This document shows, piece after piece, positions 8,231-15,700 of a stretch of 27,944 bases of DNA. Positions within the stretch are counted from its first letter, which is position 1. Each line of letters starts with the position of its first letter. Position numbers and translations under genes: made by a program. Origin of the DNA: Patescibacteria group bacterium (lineage in GTDB: Bacteria > Patescibacteriota > Minisyncoccia > UBA9983); NCBI GenBank assembly GCA_018901555.1, contig JAHIER010000057.1, positions 1-27,944 on the forward strand, written 5' to 3'. Under the pieces are notes generated by a model, which worked only from the letters and a program-made list of their open reading frames with translations, had not been told where the DNA came from and ran no database searches.

Positions 8231-9295
8231 ATGAAAAATAAAAAAGTTTTGATAGCTATGAGTGGCGGAGTGGATAGTTCTGTTGCTGCTTATTTATTAA
8301 AAAAAGAAGGTTATAATTTAACCGGAGTATTTTTTGATTTGGGGCAGATTAATTGTCAAGCATCTTTAAAAAGCGCTGAAAAAACGGCTAAAAAAATTGG
8401 CATTCCTTTAAAAAAAATAAATCTGCGCAACCAGTTTAAAAAAATGGTTATAAATAAGTTTTTAAGTGAATTTAAAAAAGGCAATACGCCTAATCCTTGC
8501 GTGGTTTGCAATAAAAAAATTAAATTTGAAAATCTTTTGAGCTTGGCGAATAAAATGAAGATTAATTATATTGCGACCGGACACTACACAAAGCCCCACA
8601 AAGGTTTAACCTTTGTAAAATTACTACTGGCAAAAGATAAAACGAAAGATCAGAGTTATTTTTTATATAATCTTAATCAGAAAATTTTAAGCAGGACAAT
8701 TTTCCCATTAGGAAATTTAATCAAAGAACAGGTTAAAAAAATGGCTGATAATTGGAAACTGCCTTATTTAAAAAAAGAAAGTCAGGATATTTGTTTTTTA
8801 AAAGGAGATCATAATAATTATTTGAGAAAAAATCTAAAAAAAATAAAGTTGGGCAAAATTGTTGATAGTCATAGTAAAATTTATGGAACTCATTGCGGTT
8901 TGCCGTTTTATACTATTGGCCAGAGAATAGATTTGGGAGGATTACCAATTCCGTATTATATTGTAGCTAAAAATAGAAAAAGAAATTTATTAATAATTGC
9001 TAGTCTGGTTGAAGAAAAAAAATACTGGAAAAAAGAAGTAAAAATAAAAAATGTAAATTGGATATCTGGTAAAGCGCCGAACTTGGACATTAAATGTCCA
9101 AGTGGACATTTAATGTCCAAGTTGTTAAAAGCCCGTATCCGTTACCGCCAGCCACTTGAAAATTGTAAATTAAAAATTGAAAATTCTAAAAACTATTTTG
9201 TAACTTTTAATAAACCTCAAAGAGCTGTAACCTCGGGGCAATCACTAGTCATTTATAAGGGTCAAGAATTAATCGGTGGCGGAATAATTATATGA
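8231..9295 (+). CDS. mnmA: tRNA-specific 2-thiouridylase MnmA
   Basis: 354 aa; installs sulfur on U34 of tRNA-Lys, -Glu and -Gln. The PP-loop AMSGGVDSS is at about 9-17. The catalytic cysteines are Cys90 (TPNPCVVCNKKIKF) and Cys188 (ESQDICFL). KDQSYFL, GQRIDLGG and the C-terminal beta-barrel (ARIRYRQP ... AVTSGQSLVIY) are in normal order. The gene carries three apparent in-frame repeat insertions: PHKGLTFV at residues 122-129 (nt 8594-8617), a 42-nt palindrome at 9081-9122, and an AT-rich repeat around 9156-9189. All lie where homologues have variable loops. The stop overlaps the next start as ATGA. ATG 8231 lacks a clear Shine-Dalgarno. Confidence 0.96.
   Translation: MKNKKVLIAMSGGVDSSVAAYLLKKEGYNLTGVFFDLGQINCQASLKSAEKTAKKIGIPLKKINLRNQFKKMVINKFLSEFKKGNTPNPCVVCNKKIKFENLLSLANKMKINYIATGHYTKPHKGLTFVKLLLAKDKTKDQSYFLYNLNQKILSRTIFPLGNLIKEQVKKMADNWKLPYLKKESQDICFLKGDHNNYLRKNLKKIKLGKIVDSHSKIYGTHCGLPFYTIGQRIDLGGLPIPYYIVAKNRKRNLLIIASLVEEKKYWKKEVKIKNVNWISGKAPNLDIKCPSGHLMSKLLKARIRYRQPLENCKLKIENSKNYFVTFNKPQRAVTSGQSLVIYKGQELIGGGIII
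8597..8616. repeat. In-frame palindrome in mnmA (PHKGLTFV family)
   Basis: 20 nt identical to leuS 2553-2572, with a perfect 9+1+9 palindrome at 8598-8616. It lies between GHYT and LLLAKD, where MnmA homologues have a variable loop. Confidence 0.9.
9081..9122. repeat. 42-nt in-frame palindrome in mnmA (GHLMS family)
   Basis: 9081-9100 is the exact reverse complement of 9103-9122, separated by AG. Each half is itself a hairpin around GGACAT/ATGTCC. Read in frame it gives a segment containing SGHLMSK. Confidence 0.9.
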
Positions 9296-10182
9296 AAAAA
9301 GTAAGGGCTTTGGTTTTATTTTCTGGCGGGTTGGATTCTATTTTAGCTGTTAAAGTTTTAGAGGAACAGGGGATTGATGTGACTGCGGTGAATTTTGCCA
9401 GCTATTTTTTTGATAGTGAACAGGCTAAAAAATCAGCCGAAGAAAATAATATAAAATTAAAAATCATAAAAAATAAATTTCCTCAATATCATTGGCAGAT
9501 TGTAAAAAACCCAAAATACGGTTATGGACGCGCTATGAATCCATGCGCTGACTGCCATTTATTAATGGTTAAAAAGGCAGGAGAAATTATGAAAAAAGGC
9601 AAATATGATTTTTTAGCTACCGGAGAAGTTTTGGGGCAAAGAGGATTTTCTCAAAACAAAAATGCCTTGAAAAATATCGAAGAACATTCTGGCATAAAAG
9701 GAAAACTGTCAAGGCCATTAAGCGCTGGATTATTAAAACCAACAGAAGTTGAAAATTCAGGTTTAGTTAATAGAGAAAAACTTTTTAATTTTAGCGGTAA
9801 GGGCAGGAAGAGGCAGATTGAATTGGCAAAAAAATTGAAAATAAAATATTATCCCTCACCAGCTGGAGGTTGTCTTTTAACTGACAAAGAATTTGGCCAT
9901 CGTTTAAAATTAATGATGGAAAATTTTGGAGCAGATGATATTGTTGTTTCAGATTTTGTTTTATTGAAATTCAGCCGTCATTTTTGGTTTGATAAAAATT
10001 TAATTATTGTTGGTAAAAATAAAGACGAAAATAACAGATTAAAAAAATTAAAACAAAAAAACGATATTTTATTAAGACCAGATTTTCCCGGTCCGAGCGT
10101 TTTAATAAGGGGAAGAAAAATTAATCAGGGAATAATTGAAGAAGCTCAAAAATTAATTAAAAAATATTCTAAAAAGATGTGA
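9292..10182 (+). CDS. PP-loop ATP-pyrophosphatase, ThiI/MnmA-like tRNA thiolation protein
   Basis: 296 aa. N-terminal PP-loop (LVLFSGGLDSILAVKVLEEQ, SGGLDS at about 11-16) adenylates a substrate with ATP. A CxxC pair occurs in MNPCADCHLLM (Cys85, Cys88), comparable in position to the catalytic region of MnmA-type enzymes. Then come FLATGEVLGQRG and SPAGGCLLTD, features of the thiouridylase-like PP-loop family often annotated as ThiI-like. A C-terminal part (about 200-296) resembles the small NFACT-R/DUF814-type RNA-binding domain. There is no THUMP or rhodanese domain, so it is not a classic ThiI. The start overlaps the mnmA stop by 4 nt, so the two are translationally coupled and probably act in the same pathway. 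Exact target nucleoside unknown. Confidence 0.75.
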   Translation: MKKVRALVLFSGGLDSILAVKVLEEQGIDVTAVNFASYFFDSEQAKKSAEENNIKLKIIKNKFPQYHWQIVKNPKYGYGRAMNPCADCHLLMVKKAGEIMKKGKYDFLATGEVLGQRGFSQNKNALKNIEEHSGIKGKLSRPLSAGLLKPTEVENSGLVNREKLFNFSGKGRKRQIELAKKLKIKYYPSPAGGCLLTDKEFGHRLKLMMENFGADDIVVSDFVLLKFSRHFWFDKNLIIVGKNKDENNRLKKLKQKNDILLRPDFPGPSVLIRGRKINQGIIEEAQKLIKKYSKKM

Positions 10183-10189
10183 TTTATGT

Positions 10190-10195
10190 TATTGT
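10190..10195 (+). promoter_or_regulatory. Extended -10 element of alaS
   Basis: TGT-TATTGT: the -10 hexamer at 10190-10195 is preceded by TG at 10187-10188 and ends 6 nt before the alaS ATG, predicting a leaderless or nearly leaderless mRNA. No good -35 is visible. Confidence 0.5.
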
Positions 10196-10201
10196 AATTT
10201 T

Positions 10202-11983
10202 ATGATATCAAGGGAAATCAGAGATAAATTTTTAGAGTTTTTTACAGAAAAAGGGCATACTGTGATTTCTTCAGCTTCTTTGATTCCAAGCGAAACTGAT
10301 CCAACCGTGCTTTTTACAACGGCTGGCATGCATCCTCTAGTGCCATATCTTTTGGGAGAAAAACATCCGGGCGGAAACAAAATTGCTAATGTTCAAAAAT
10401 GTATCAGAACAGTTGATATTGATGAAGTAGGCGACATTAGTCATCTTACTTTTTTTGAAATGCTGGGAAATTGGTCATTTGGATCTTATTTTAAAAAAGA
10501 GGCTATTGAATGGAGTTGGAAATTTTTAACTGCTCCTAATTGGCTGGGACTTGATCCTGATAAAATTGCAGTTTCTGTTTTTCAAGGAGATGATAATGCT
10601 CCTTTTGATGAGGAATCTTACGAAATTTGGGAAAAAACCGGACTTTCTAAAAAAAGAATTGCTAAACTTCCTAAAGAAAATAATTGGTGGGATTCTCCTG
10701 GCGCAACAGGGCCTTGCGGGCCTGATACGGAAATGTTTTATTGGATGGGTAATTCAGAAAAAGCTCCGGAAACATTTGATCCTAATGATAATAACTGGCT
10801 GGAAATCTGGAATGATGTTTTTATGCAATATAATAAAATAGCAGAAGGACGCTACGAACCTTTAAAACAAAAAAATGTTGATACTGGAATGGGGTTGGAA
10901 AGAATCGCCATGGTCATGCAGGATGTTTCAACTGTTTATGAGACCGATTTATTTTTGCCGATCATGAGAAAAATTGATGAGCTTGGACATTTGATGTCCA
11001 ACGGGACATCGGATGTCCTTAGGTCAAAAAGAATTATTGCTGATCATATTAAGGCTGCGGTTTTTATAATTTCTGATGAAGTAGAGCCGTCAAATACCGG
11101 CCGTGGTTATGTGTTAAGAAGATTAATAAGAAGGGCAATAAGACATGGAAAATTATTAGGTATTGAAAAATTTTTTATAAATAAAATAGCCGAATCTGTA
11201 ATAGATATTTATAAAGAGCAATATCCTGAACTATTGAATAATGAATTAGAAATTATGAATGAATTAGAAAAAGAAGATGAAAAATTTAGAAAAACTTTAG
11301 ACCAAGGCATAAAAGAATTCAATAAATTAAAAGAAATTACTGGTAAAGATGCTTTTAACTTGTATCAAACTTATGGTTTTCCTTTTGAAATGACAAAAGA
11401 GATAGCAACAGAAAAAGGAATAGAAATAAATGAAACAGAATTTAAAGAAGAGTTTAATCTCCATCAGGAACTTTCTAAAACCGCATCTGTCGGCATGTTT
11501 AAGGGCGGATTGGCTGATTCTGGCGAGCAATCAAAAAAATATCATACAGCAACACATCTGCTTTTGTCAGCCCTGCGTCATATTTTAGGAAATCATGTTG
11601 AGCAAAAGGGAAGTAATATTGATTCCGAGCGCATGCGTTTTGATTTTTCTCATTCGCAAAAAATGACTGAAGAAGAAATTAAAAAAGTTGAAGATATAGT
11701 TAATGAAAAAATTAAAGAAAATTTGCCAGTATCCTGTGAAGAAATGAATTTAGAGGAAGCAAAACAAAAAGGCGCTTTAGGATCTTTTGAGCAAAAATAT
11801 CTTGCCTGCCGGCAGGCAGATGGTGATAAAGTAAAAGTGTACTCAATAGGGTCTTTTAGTAAGGAAATTTGCGGAGGACCTCATGTTGAAAATACTGGCG
11901 AGATTGGTGATTTTAAAATTATAAAAGAAGAAGCCAGTTCAGCTGGCGTGCGCAGGATTAAGGCAATTGTGGAAAACTCTTAA
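10202..11983 (+). CDS. alaS: Alanyl-tRNA synthetase, short form
   Basis: 593 aa, against about 875 in E. coli. The class II catalytic core (LFTTAGMHPLVPYLLGEKHP, KCIRTVDIDEVGD, FFEMLGNWSFGSYFK), tRNA-recognition domain and editing domain are present. The zinc/editing ligands are HTATH (His448, His452) and CGGPHV (Cys557, His561). The usual motif is CGGTHV, so Thr is replaced by Pro. The protein ends right after the editing domain, lacking the dimerising coiled coil and C-Ala region. Short AlaRS of this size is, from memory, usual in Parcubacteria, so this is probably not a truncation. Two palindromic repeats are read in frame (10983-11018 and 11803-11818, the latter encoding the extra LACRQA segment). 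Confidence 0.95.
   Translation: MISREIRDKFLEFFTEKGHTVISSASLIPSETDPTVLFTTAGMHPLVPYLLGEKHPGGNKIANVQKCIRTVDIDEVGDISHLTFFEMLGNWSFGSYFKKEAIEWSWKFLTAPNWLGLDPDKIAVSVFQGDDNAPFDEESYEIWEKTGLSKKRIAKLPKENNWWDSPGATGPCGPDTEMFYWMGNSEKAPETFDPNDNNWLEIWNDVFMQYNKIAEGRYEPLKQKNVDTGMGLERIAMVMQDVSTVYETDLFLPIMRKIDELGHLMSNGTSDVLRSKRIIADHIKAAVFIISDEVEPSNTGRGYVLRRLIRRAIRHGKLLGIEKFFINKIAESVIDIYKEQYPELLNNELEIMNELEKEDEKFRKTLDQGIKEFNKLKEITGKDAFNLYQTYGFPFEMTKEIATEKGIEINETEFKEEFNLHQELSKTASVGMFKGGLADSGEQSKKYHTATHLLLSALRHILGNHVEQKGSNIDSERMRFDFSHSQKMTEEEIKKVEDIVNEKIKENLPVSCEEMNLEEAKQKGALGSFEQKYLACRQADGDKVKVYSIGSFSKEICGGPHVENTGEIGDFKIIKEEASSAGVRRIKAIVENS
10983..11018. repeat. In-frame double palindrome in alaS (GHLMS family)
   Basis: TTGGACAT-TTG-ATGTCCAA (10983-11001) followed by GGACAT-CGG-ATGTCC (11004-11018): the same two-hairpin layout as 9081-9122 in mnmA, also read as GHLMS. 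Confidence 0.8.
11803..11818. repeat. 16-bp GC-rich palindrome in alaS
   Basis: TGCCTGCCGGCAGGCA, a perfect palindrome read in frame within LACRQA, between the KYL and DGDKV blocks of the editing domain. Confidence 0.75.
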
Positions 11984-11996
11984 TATTTGCTATAAT
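11967..11996 (+). promoter_or_regulatory. Promoter of the FtsA-like gene
   Basis: TTGTGG (11967-11972), 18-nt spacer, extended -10 TGC-TATAAT (11991-11996). The -10 ends 7 nt before ATG 12004, so the transcript should begin at or next to the start codon. The promoter overlaps the last codons of alaS. Confidence 0.6.
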
Positions 11997-12003
11997 ATAT
12001 TTA

Positions 12004-13179
12004 ATGGCTCTTTTAGGTGGAAGAAAAAAAGAAGAAATAATTGCTGTCATAGATTTAGGTAGCGCTTCGGTTGGCGGAATGTTGATTAAAAAAACTGCTA
12101 AATCAGGACAAGAAATAATTACCAGCACAAGGGTGCCCATAAATTTTTTAATGGATGTTGATTTCCAGGCATTTTGGCGTTGCGCTGTTAATTCTTTAAA
12201 TAAAGTAATGTCCCAGCTTCTTAAAGATTATCCCAAGGGACCTGATAAGGTACTTTGCGCTTTTTCTCATCTCTGGGTTATTTCTCAAACACGGGTTATA
12301 AAAGTAAAAAAGAATGAAAAATTTAAAATAGATAAAACCTTCCTTGATAAAATTATAGAAAATGAAATAAAAACTTTTAAAATACAGGGCCAAACTCAGA
12401 TAGCAAGTTTAAAAGAAAATGTTGAACTAGTGGAATATAAAATTATGCGCACTTCTCTAAATGGTTATAATGTGGAAAATCCATTTGATAAATGGACTAA
12501 AAGATTTAGCGCCTATGTGCATATGAGTTTGATTGACAATAGTATAAAAAAAACTTTACAAGAATCTTTTCTTAAAAATTTTGGCGATGTAACGATTGAG
12601 TTTAGAACAATGCCTTTTATTATTTTTAGTATCCTTAAAAATTTAGACAAGATTGACGAGGGTTTTTTATTTTTGGACATCGGCGGAGAAACCAGTGATA
12701 TTTCTTTGGTTCGCAGAAATGTATTAGAAGAAACTATTTCTTTCCCGCGCGGGAAAAACTTTTTAATAAGAAAAGTAGCCAGTGCTTTTAAAACTTTTGT
12801 TGATGACGCAATTTCCATATTAAATAGTTATCAAAACAATCAAATTTCTCCGGCAATTTTAGAAAAGTTAATTCCTATTATTGAATTTGCTAAAAAAGAA
12901 TGGAATGATTATTTAGAAAAAACCATGCAAGAACTTTCTCGGGAATTACCGTTGCCTAAAAAAATTCTAGTGGTTAGCAACACGAGTGTTTTTGAAGAAT
13001 TTGTTCAGGGCGTAAAAAATGAATCGCTTGCCAAATTTACTATTTTGTCTAAACCTTTTGAATTGGAAAGAATTTCTGCTGAAGCCTTGAAGGATCACTT
13101 TATTTTTAAAAGAAATATTAATGTAGATAATGATGTTTTTTTAATGCTAGAATCAATTTTTGCTGATAAATTTTTATAA
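12004..13179 (+). CDS. FtsA/PilM-like actin-fold ATPase
   Basis: 391 aa. The N-terminal phosphate-1 motif (AVIDLGSASVGGMLI, about 14-28) and the phosphate-2 motif (FLDIGGETSDISLVRR, about 220-235) define the actin/Hsp70-fold nucleotide site. Between them lies an SHS2-like region typical of FtsA and PilM. The C-terminal adenosine motif is weak (KKILVVSNTSVFEEF). Family members either tether FtsZ to the membrane or organise type IV pilus assembly; no amphipathic FtsA tail or neighbouring ftsZ/pil gene is visible here, so the role stays open. There is no Shine-Dalgarno; the promoter predicts a leaderless mRNA. Confidence 0.7.
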   Translation: MALLGGRKKEEIIAVIDLGSASVGGMLIKKTAKSGQEIITSTRVPINFLMDVDFQAFWRCAVNSLNKVMSQLLKDYPKGPDKVLCAFSHLWVISQTRVIKVKKNEKFKIDKTFLDKIIENEIKTFKIQGQTQIASLKENVELVEYKIMRTSLNGYNVENPFDKWTKRFSAYVHMSLIDNSIKKTLQESFLKNFGDVTIEFRTMPFIIFSILKNLDKIDEGFLFLDIGGETSDISLVRRNVLEETISFPRGKNFLIRKVASAFKTFVDDAISILNSYQNNQISPAILEKLIPIIEFAKKEWNDYLEKTMQELSRELPLPKKILVVSNTSVFEEFVQGVKNESLAKFTILSKPFELERISAEALKDHFIFKRNINVDNDVFLMLESIFADKFL

Positions 13180-13185
13180 TAAGTT

Positions 13186-14337
13186 ATGGATAGCAATTGG
13201 AAAAAAGAAATTCAAGACAGAACTGAAAAAGTTCCCGTTTCTGGGGGCCGGTCTAATAAAACCGGAAAAATTTCTTTTGATGATATTGTTTTTATGCCTG
13301 CTCAGTTGTCAAAAAAACCGGTTGATTATTTTAAAGATAAGATAAGCTCAAAAACGATTATCGGGGAAAATAGCAAAAAACCAATTGAGCTAGAAACTCC
13401 GATTTTAATCGCTGGCATGAGTTTTGGCGCTTTAAGCAAGGAAGCAAAAATTATTTTAGCTAAGGCTTCTACTTTAGCAGGCACGATGGCCAATACAGGC
13501 GAGGGGGGAATGTTAGAAGAAGAAAGAAAATTTGCAAAAAAACTTATCATTCAATATTCAACTGGACGTTTTGGAATTACTGAAGAAATATTAAAAAAAG
13601 CTGATGCAATTGAAATAAAAATAGGACAAGGAGCTAAGGGCGGTCAAGGAGGTCTTTTGCCGGCCAGCAAAGTGACAGAAGAAATTGCCAAAGTTAGAAA
13701 GATTGAATTTGGCAAAGATGTTCACTCGCCAGCTTATCATCCTGATATTAAAAATCCGGAAGACCTTAAAGAAAAAGTGCAATGGATAAGAAAAATTACT
13801 GGTGGTGTTCCAGTAATTATAAAATTTGCCGCTGGCAATATTAAAAAAGATATTGAAATCGCGGTTAAGGCTGATCCGGATATTATAGCTATTGACGGTA
13901 TTGAGGGCGGTACAGCTGCGGCGCCAAAAGTGATGTTGGACGATGTAGGGATCCCTTCTGTTATCGCTTTGATTGAAGCAAGAAAGGCGCTGGATAAAAT
14001 TGGCGCCAGGCAAGAATTATGGATAGCTGGAGGTTTTGGGAAAGGTTCTGATATCGCTAAAGCGCTTGCCTTGGGGGCTGATGCTGTTTTTTTAGGGACT
14101 TCTTTGTTAATAGCAATGGGATGTATTTATTGCCAGCTTTGTTATCAAGGGAAATGTCCTAAGGGTATTGCCACTCAGGATCCAGAATTAAGAAAAAATT
14201 TAGATATTGAAGAAGCATCTAAAAAGGTGGCTAATTTTATTAAAAATTGTACAGAAGAAATAAAAATGATTACCGGGGCTTGTGGCGAAGATGATGCGCA
14301 CAAACTTAATAAAGATCATCTTTATTTTTATAAATAA
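13186..14337 (+). CDS. Stand-alone FMN/Fe-S glutamate-synthase-like domain protein (GltB central domain)
   Basis: 383 aa covering the FMN-binding TIM-barrel of glutamate synthase: LIAGMSFGALSKEA, NTGEGGMLEEE, IKIGQGAKGGQGGLLPA, DGIEGGTAAAP and GADAVFLGTSLLIAMGCIYCQLC. Cysteines at about 313, 316, 319 and 324 (CIYCQLCYQGKCPKGIATQDP without the last residue is 20 aa) suit an Fe-S cluster. There is no glutamine amidotransferase domain and no NAD(P)H-binding GltD partner nearby, so it cannot be complete glutamate synthase. Archaeal-type and other FMN-binding glutamate-synthase-family oxidoreductases share this organisation. It probably performs a flavin/Fe-S redox reaction on an unknown substrate. 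A TATAAT overlaps the preceding stop 5 nt ahead of the ATG. Confidence 0.85.
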   Translation: MDSNWKKEIQDRTEKVPVSGGRSNKTGKISFDDIVFMPAQLSKKPVDYFKDKISSKTIIGENSKKPIELETPILIAGMSFGALSKEAKIILAKASTLAGTMANTGEGGMLEEERKFAKKLIIQYSTGRFGITEEILKKADAIEIKIGQGAKGGQGGLLPASKVTEEIAKVRKIEFGKDVHSPAYHPDIKNPEDLKEKVQWIRKITGGVPVIIKFAAGNIKKDIEIAVKADPDIIAIDGIEGGTAAAPKVMLDDVGIPSVIALIEARKALDKIGARQELWIAGGFGKGSDIAKALALGADAVFLGTSLLIAMGCIYCQLCYQGKCPKGIATQDPELRKNLDIEEASKKVANFIKNCTEEIKMITGACGEDDAHKLNKDHLYFYK

Positions 14338-14351
14338 AAAATTATAAATAT

Positions 14352-15596
14352 ATGTCAAAAATTATAATCAACGATATTATTAAAAAAAATAAGATTCCTC
14401 GAGAAACAATCAGGACTGCAAAAAGAATTCAAAAATCGGAGATTGAAACAAAAGAAGAGATAACGTCTCAAAAAAAACATGGTTTTTGGTTTAAGATATT
14501 CCTTTGGATTTTATGTATTGTAATTTTTCTTGTTATTTTGAATTTTGGAATTAATCTTTTTTCTTCAATATTGGTTAAAATTACACCAGTTCAAGAGTTT
14601 GTAAATGTTGATTTGAATTTAAGGGCAGAACGCGGCGCTGTTTCGGGAAAATTGCCGTTTGAAATAGTTCAGATGGAATATCATCAAAGTCAGGCAATAA
14701 CAGCTACTGGTGTCAATTCTGACGGCCAGAAAGCCAGTGGTCAGATCGTTGTTTATAATACTTATAGTTCAGTTGCTCAACTTCTTATTGCTAATACGCG
14801 CTTTGAAACGCTAGATGGTAAAATTTATCGCATTAAAGACAAAATTACTGTGCCAGGCGGAGGATCAGTGGAAACAACCGTTTATGCAGATCAGCCCGGC
14901 GAAGAATACAATATTGGATTGGCAGATTTCACTATTCCTGGATTCAAGGGTGATCCTCGCTATGAAAAAATTTACGCTCGTTCAAAAACAAAAATGATTG
15001 GTGGATCTAAGAATGCTTCAGCTTTTCTTGCAGAGGGCGATATTAAAAAGGCAAACGAAGAATTGGAGAATAAAATAAAAAATTATCTTTCAGAAAATAT
15101 TTCTAAACAAAAGCCTAGTGGCTATATTTTTTTTAGCAATGGATTAATTATTAGTTCTTCTGAAAATATTGATAATCCTCAAAAAGGTGATATTGGCAAA
15201 GAATTTGTTTTTAGTCAAAATGGAATAGGAGTAGGATTCTTAATAAAGAATGAAAATTTGTCAAAAGAAATTATTAAAAGATATTTTAATCAAGATATGA
15301 TTAATAAAATTAAAATTGTTGATTTGGAAAAACTCAAATTTAATTTGTTAAGCGATAATCAGGAGAATACGGAGATAAATTTTGGATTGAAAGGAAGTGC
15401 GCATTTTGTTTGGAAAGTTGACGAAGAAACATTACTAAACGATCTTTCAGGATTAAGTGGCAGTGATTACGGCTTAGTTTTTAAAAATTATTCAGCCATT
15501 GAATCAGCCGAGGTTATTTTTAAGCCCTCTTGGTGGCATATTATTCCCCAAAATAAAGCCCATATCCATTTTGAGGAAATTCTTAAAACTGAATAA
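14352..15596 (+). CDS. Single-pass membrane protein with large extracytoplasmic domain
   Basis: 414 aa. Residues 1-45 are basic and cytoplasmic (KIPRETIRTAKRIQ, SQKKH). Residues about 47-72 form a membrane helix (WFKIFLWILCIVIFLVILNF). The remaining ~340 residues should be outside. The segment around 110-215 (QKASGQIVVYNTYSS ... GGGSVETTVYADQPGEEYNIG ... FTIPGF) resembles baseplate-J-like domains in Patescibacteria surface proteins, in my recollection. No enzymatic motif is visible. It might be part of the cell-envelope or attachment apparatus; this is inference. It follows the GltB-like gene by 14 nt. Confidence 0.65.
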   Translation: MSKIIINDIIKKNKIPRETIRTAKRIQKSEIETKEEITSQKKHGFWFKIFLWILCIVIFLVILNFGINLFSSILVKITPVQEFVNVDLNLRAERGAVSGKLPFEIVQMEYHQSQAITATGVNSDGQKASGQIVVYNTYSSVAQLLIANTRFETLDGKIYRIKDKITVPGGGSVETTVYADQPGEEYNIGLADFTIPGFKGDPRYEKIYARSKTKMIGGSKNASAFLAEGDIKKANEELENKIKNYLSENISKQKPSGYIFFSNGLIISSSENIDNPQKGDIGKEFVFSQNGIGVGFLIKNENLSKEIIKRYFNQDMINKIKIVDLEKLKFNLLSDNQENTEINFGLKGSAHFVWKVDEETLLNDLSGLSGSDYGLVFKNYSAIESAEVIFKPSWWHIIPQNKAHIHFEEILKTE

Positions 15597-15677
15597 AAAA
15601 CAATAAAAGAATAATTTAAAGAGTAAAGAATAATTTAAAAAGTGAGGTTTGTTAATTTAAGATTTTAGAAATCTTTC

Positions 15678-15699
15678 ACGATCGTAAAATTTATCTAAA
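15678..15699 (+). promoter_or_regulatory. 22-bp operator/promoter-like repeat, copy A
   Basis: Starts with the perfect 8-bp palindrome ACGATCGT, followed by a -10-like TAAAAT (15685-15690) and TTATCTAAA. It is identical to 16319-16340. It ends 1 nt before the ATG of the PaaX/Cas2-like gene. Confidence 0.75.
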
Positions 15700-15700
15700 A

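Noticed and set aside
8231..9295. Alternative genetic code (UGA as glycine, as in SR1/Gracilibacteria)
   Set aside because: No in-frame UGA occurs in any conserved gene; mnmA and rplQ end at UGA exactly where homologues end, overlapping the next ATG.
12741..12756. TTTCCCGCGCGGGAAA palindrome in the FtsA-like gene
   Set aside because: Perfect 16-bp palindrome, but the residues (SFPRGKN) fit the position of the normal post-phosphate-2 loop. No evidence of insertion.
13175..13180. TATAAT 5 nt before the GltB-like ATG as a leaderless promoter
   Set aside because: It overlaps the previous gene's final codon and stop, spacing is shorter than in the other cases and no -35 or TGN is present. Chance in AT-rich DNA is likely.
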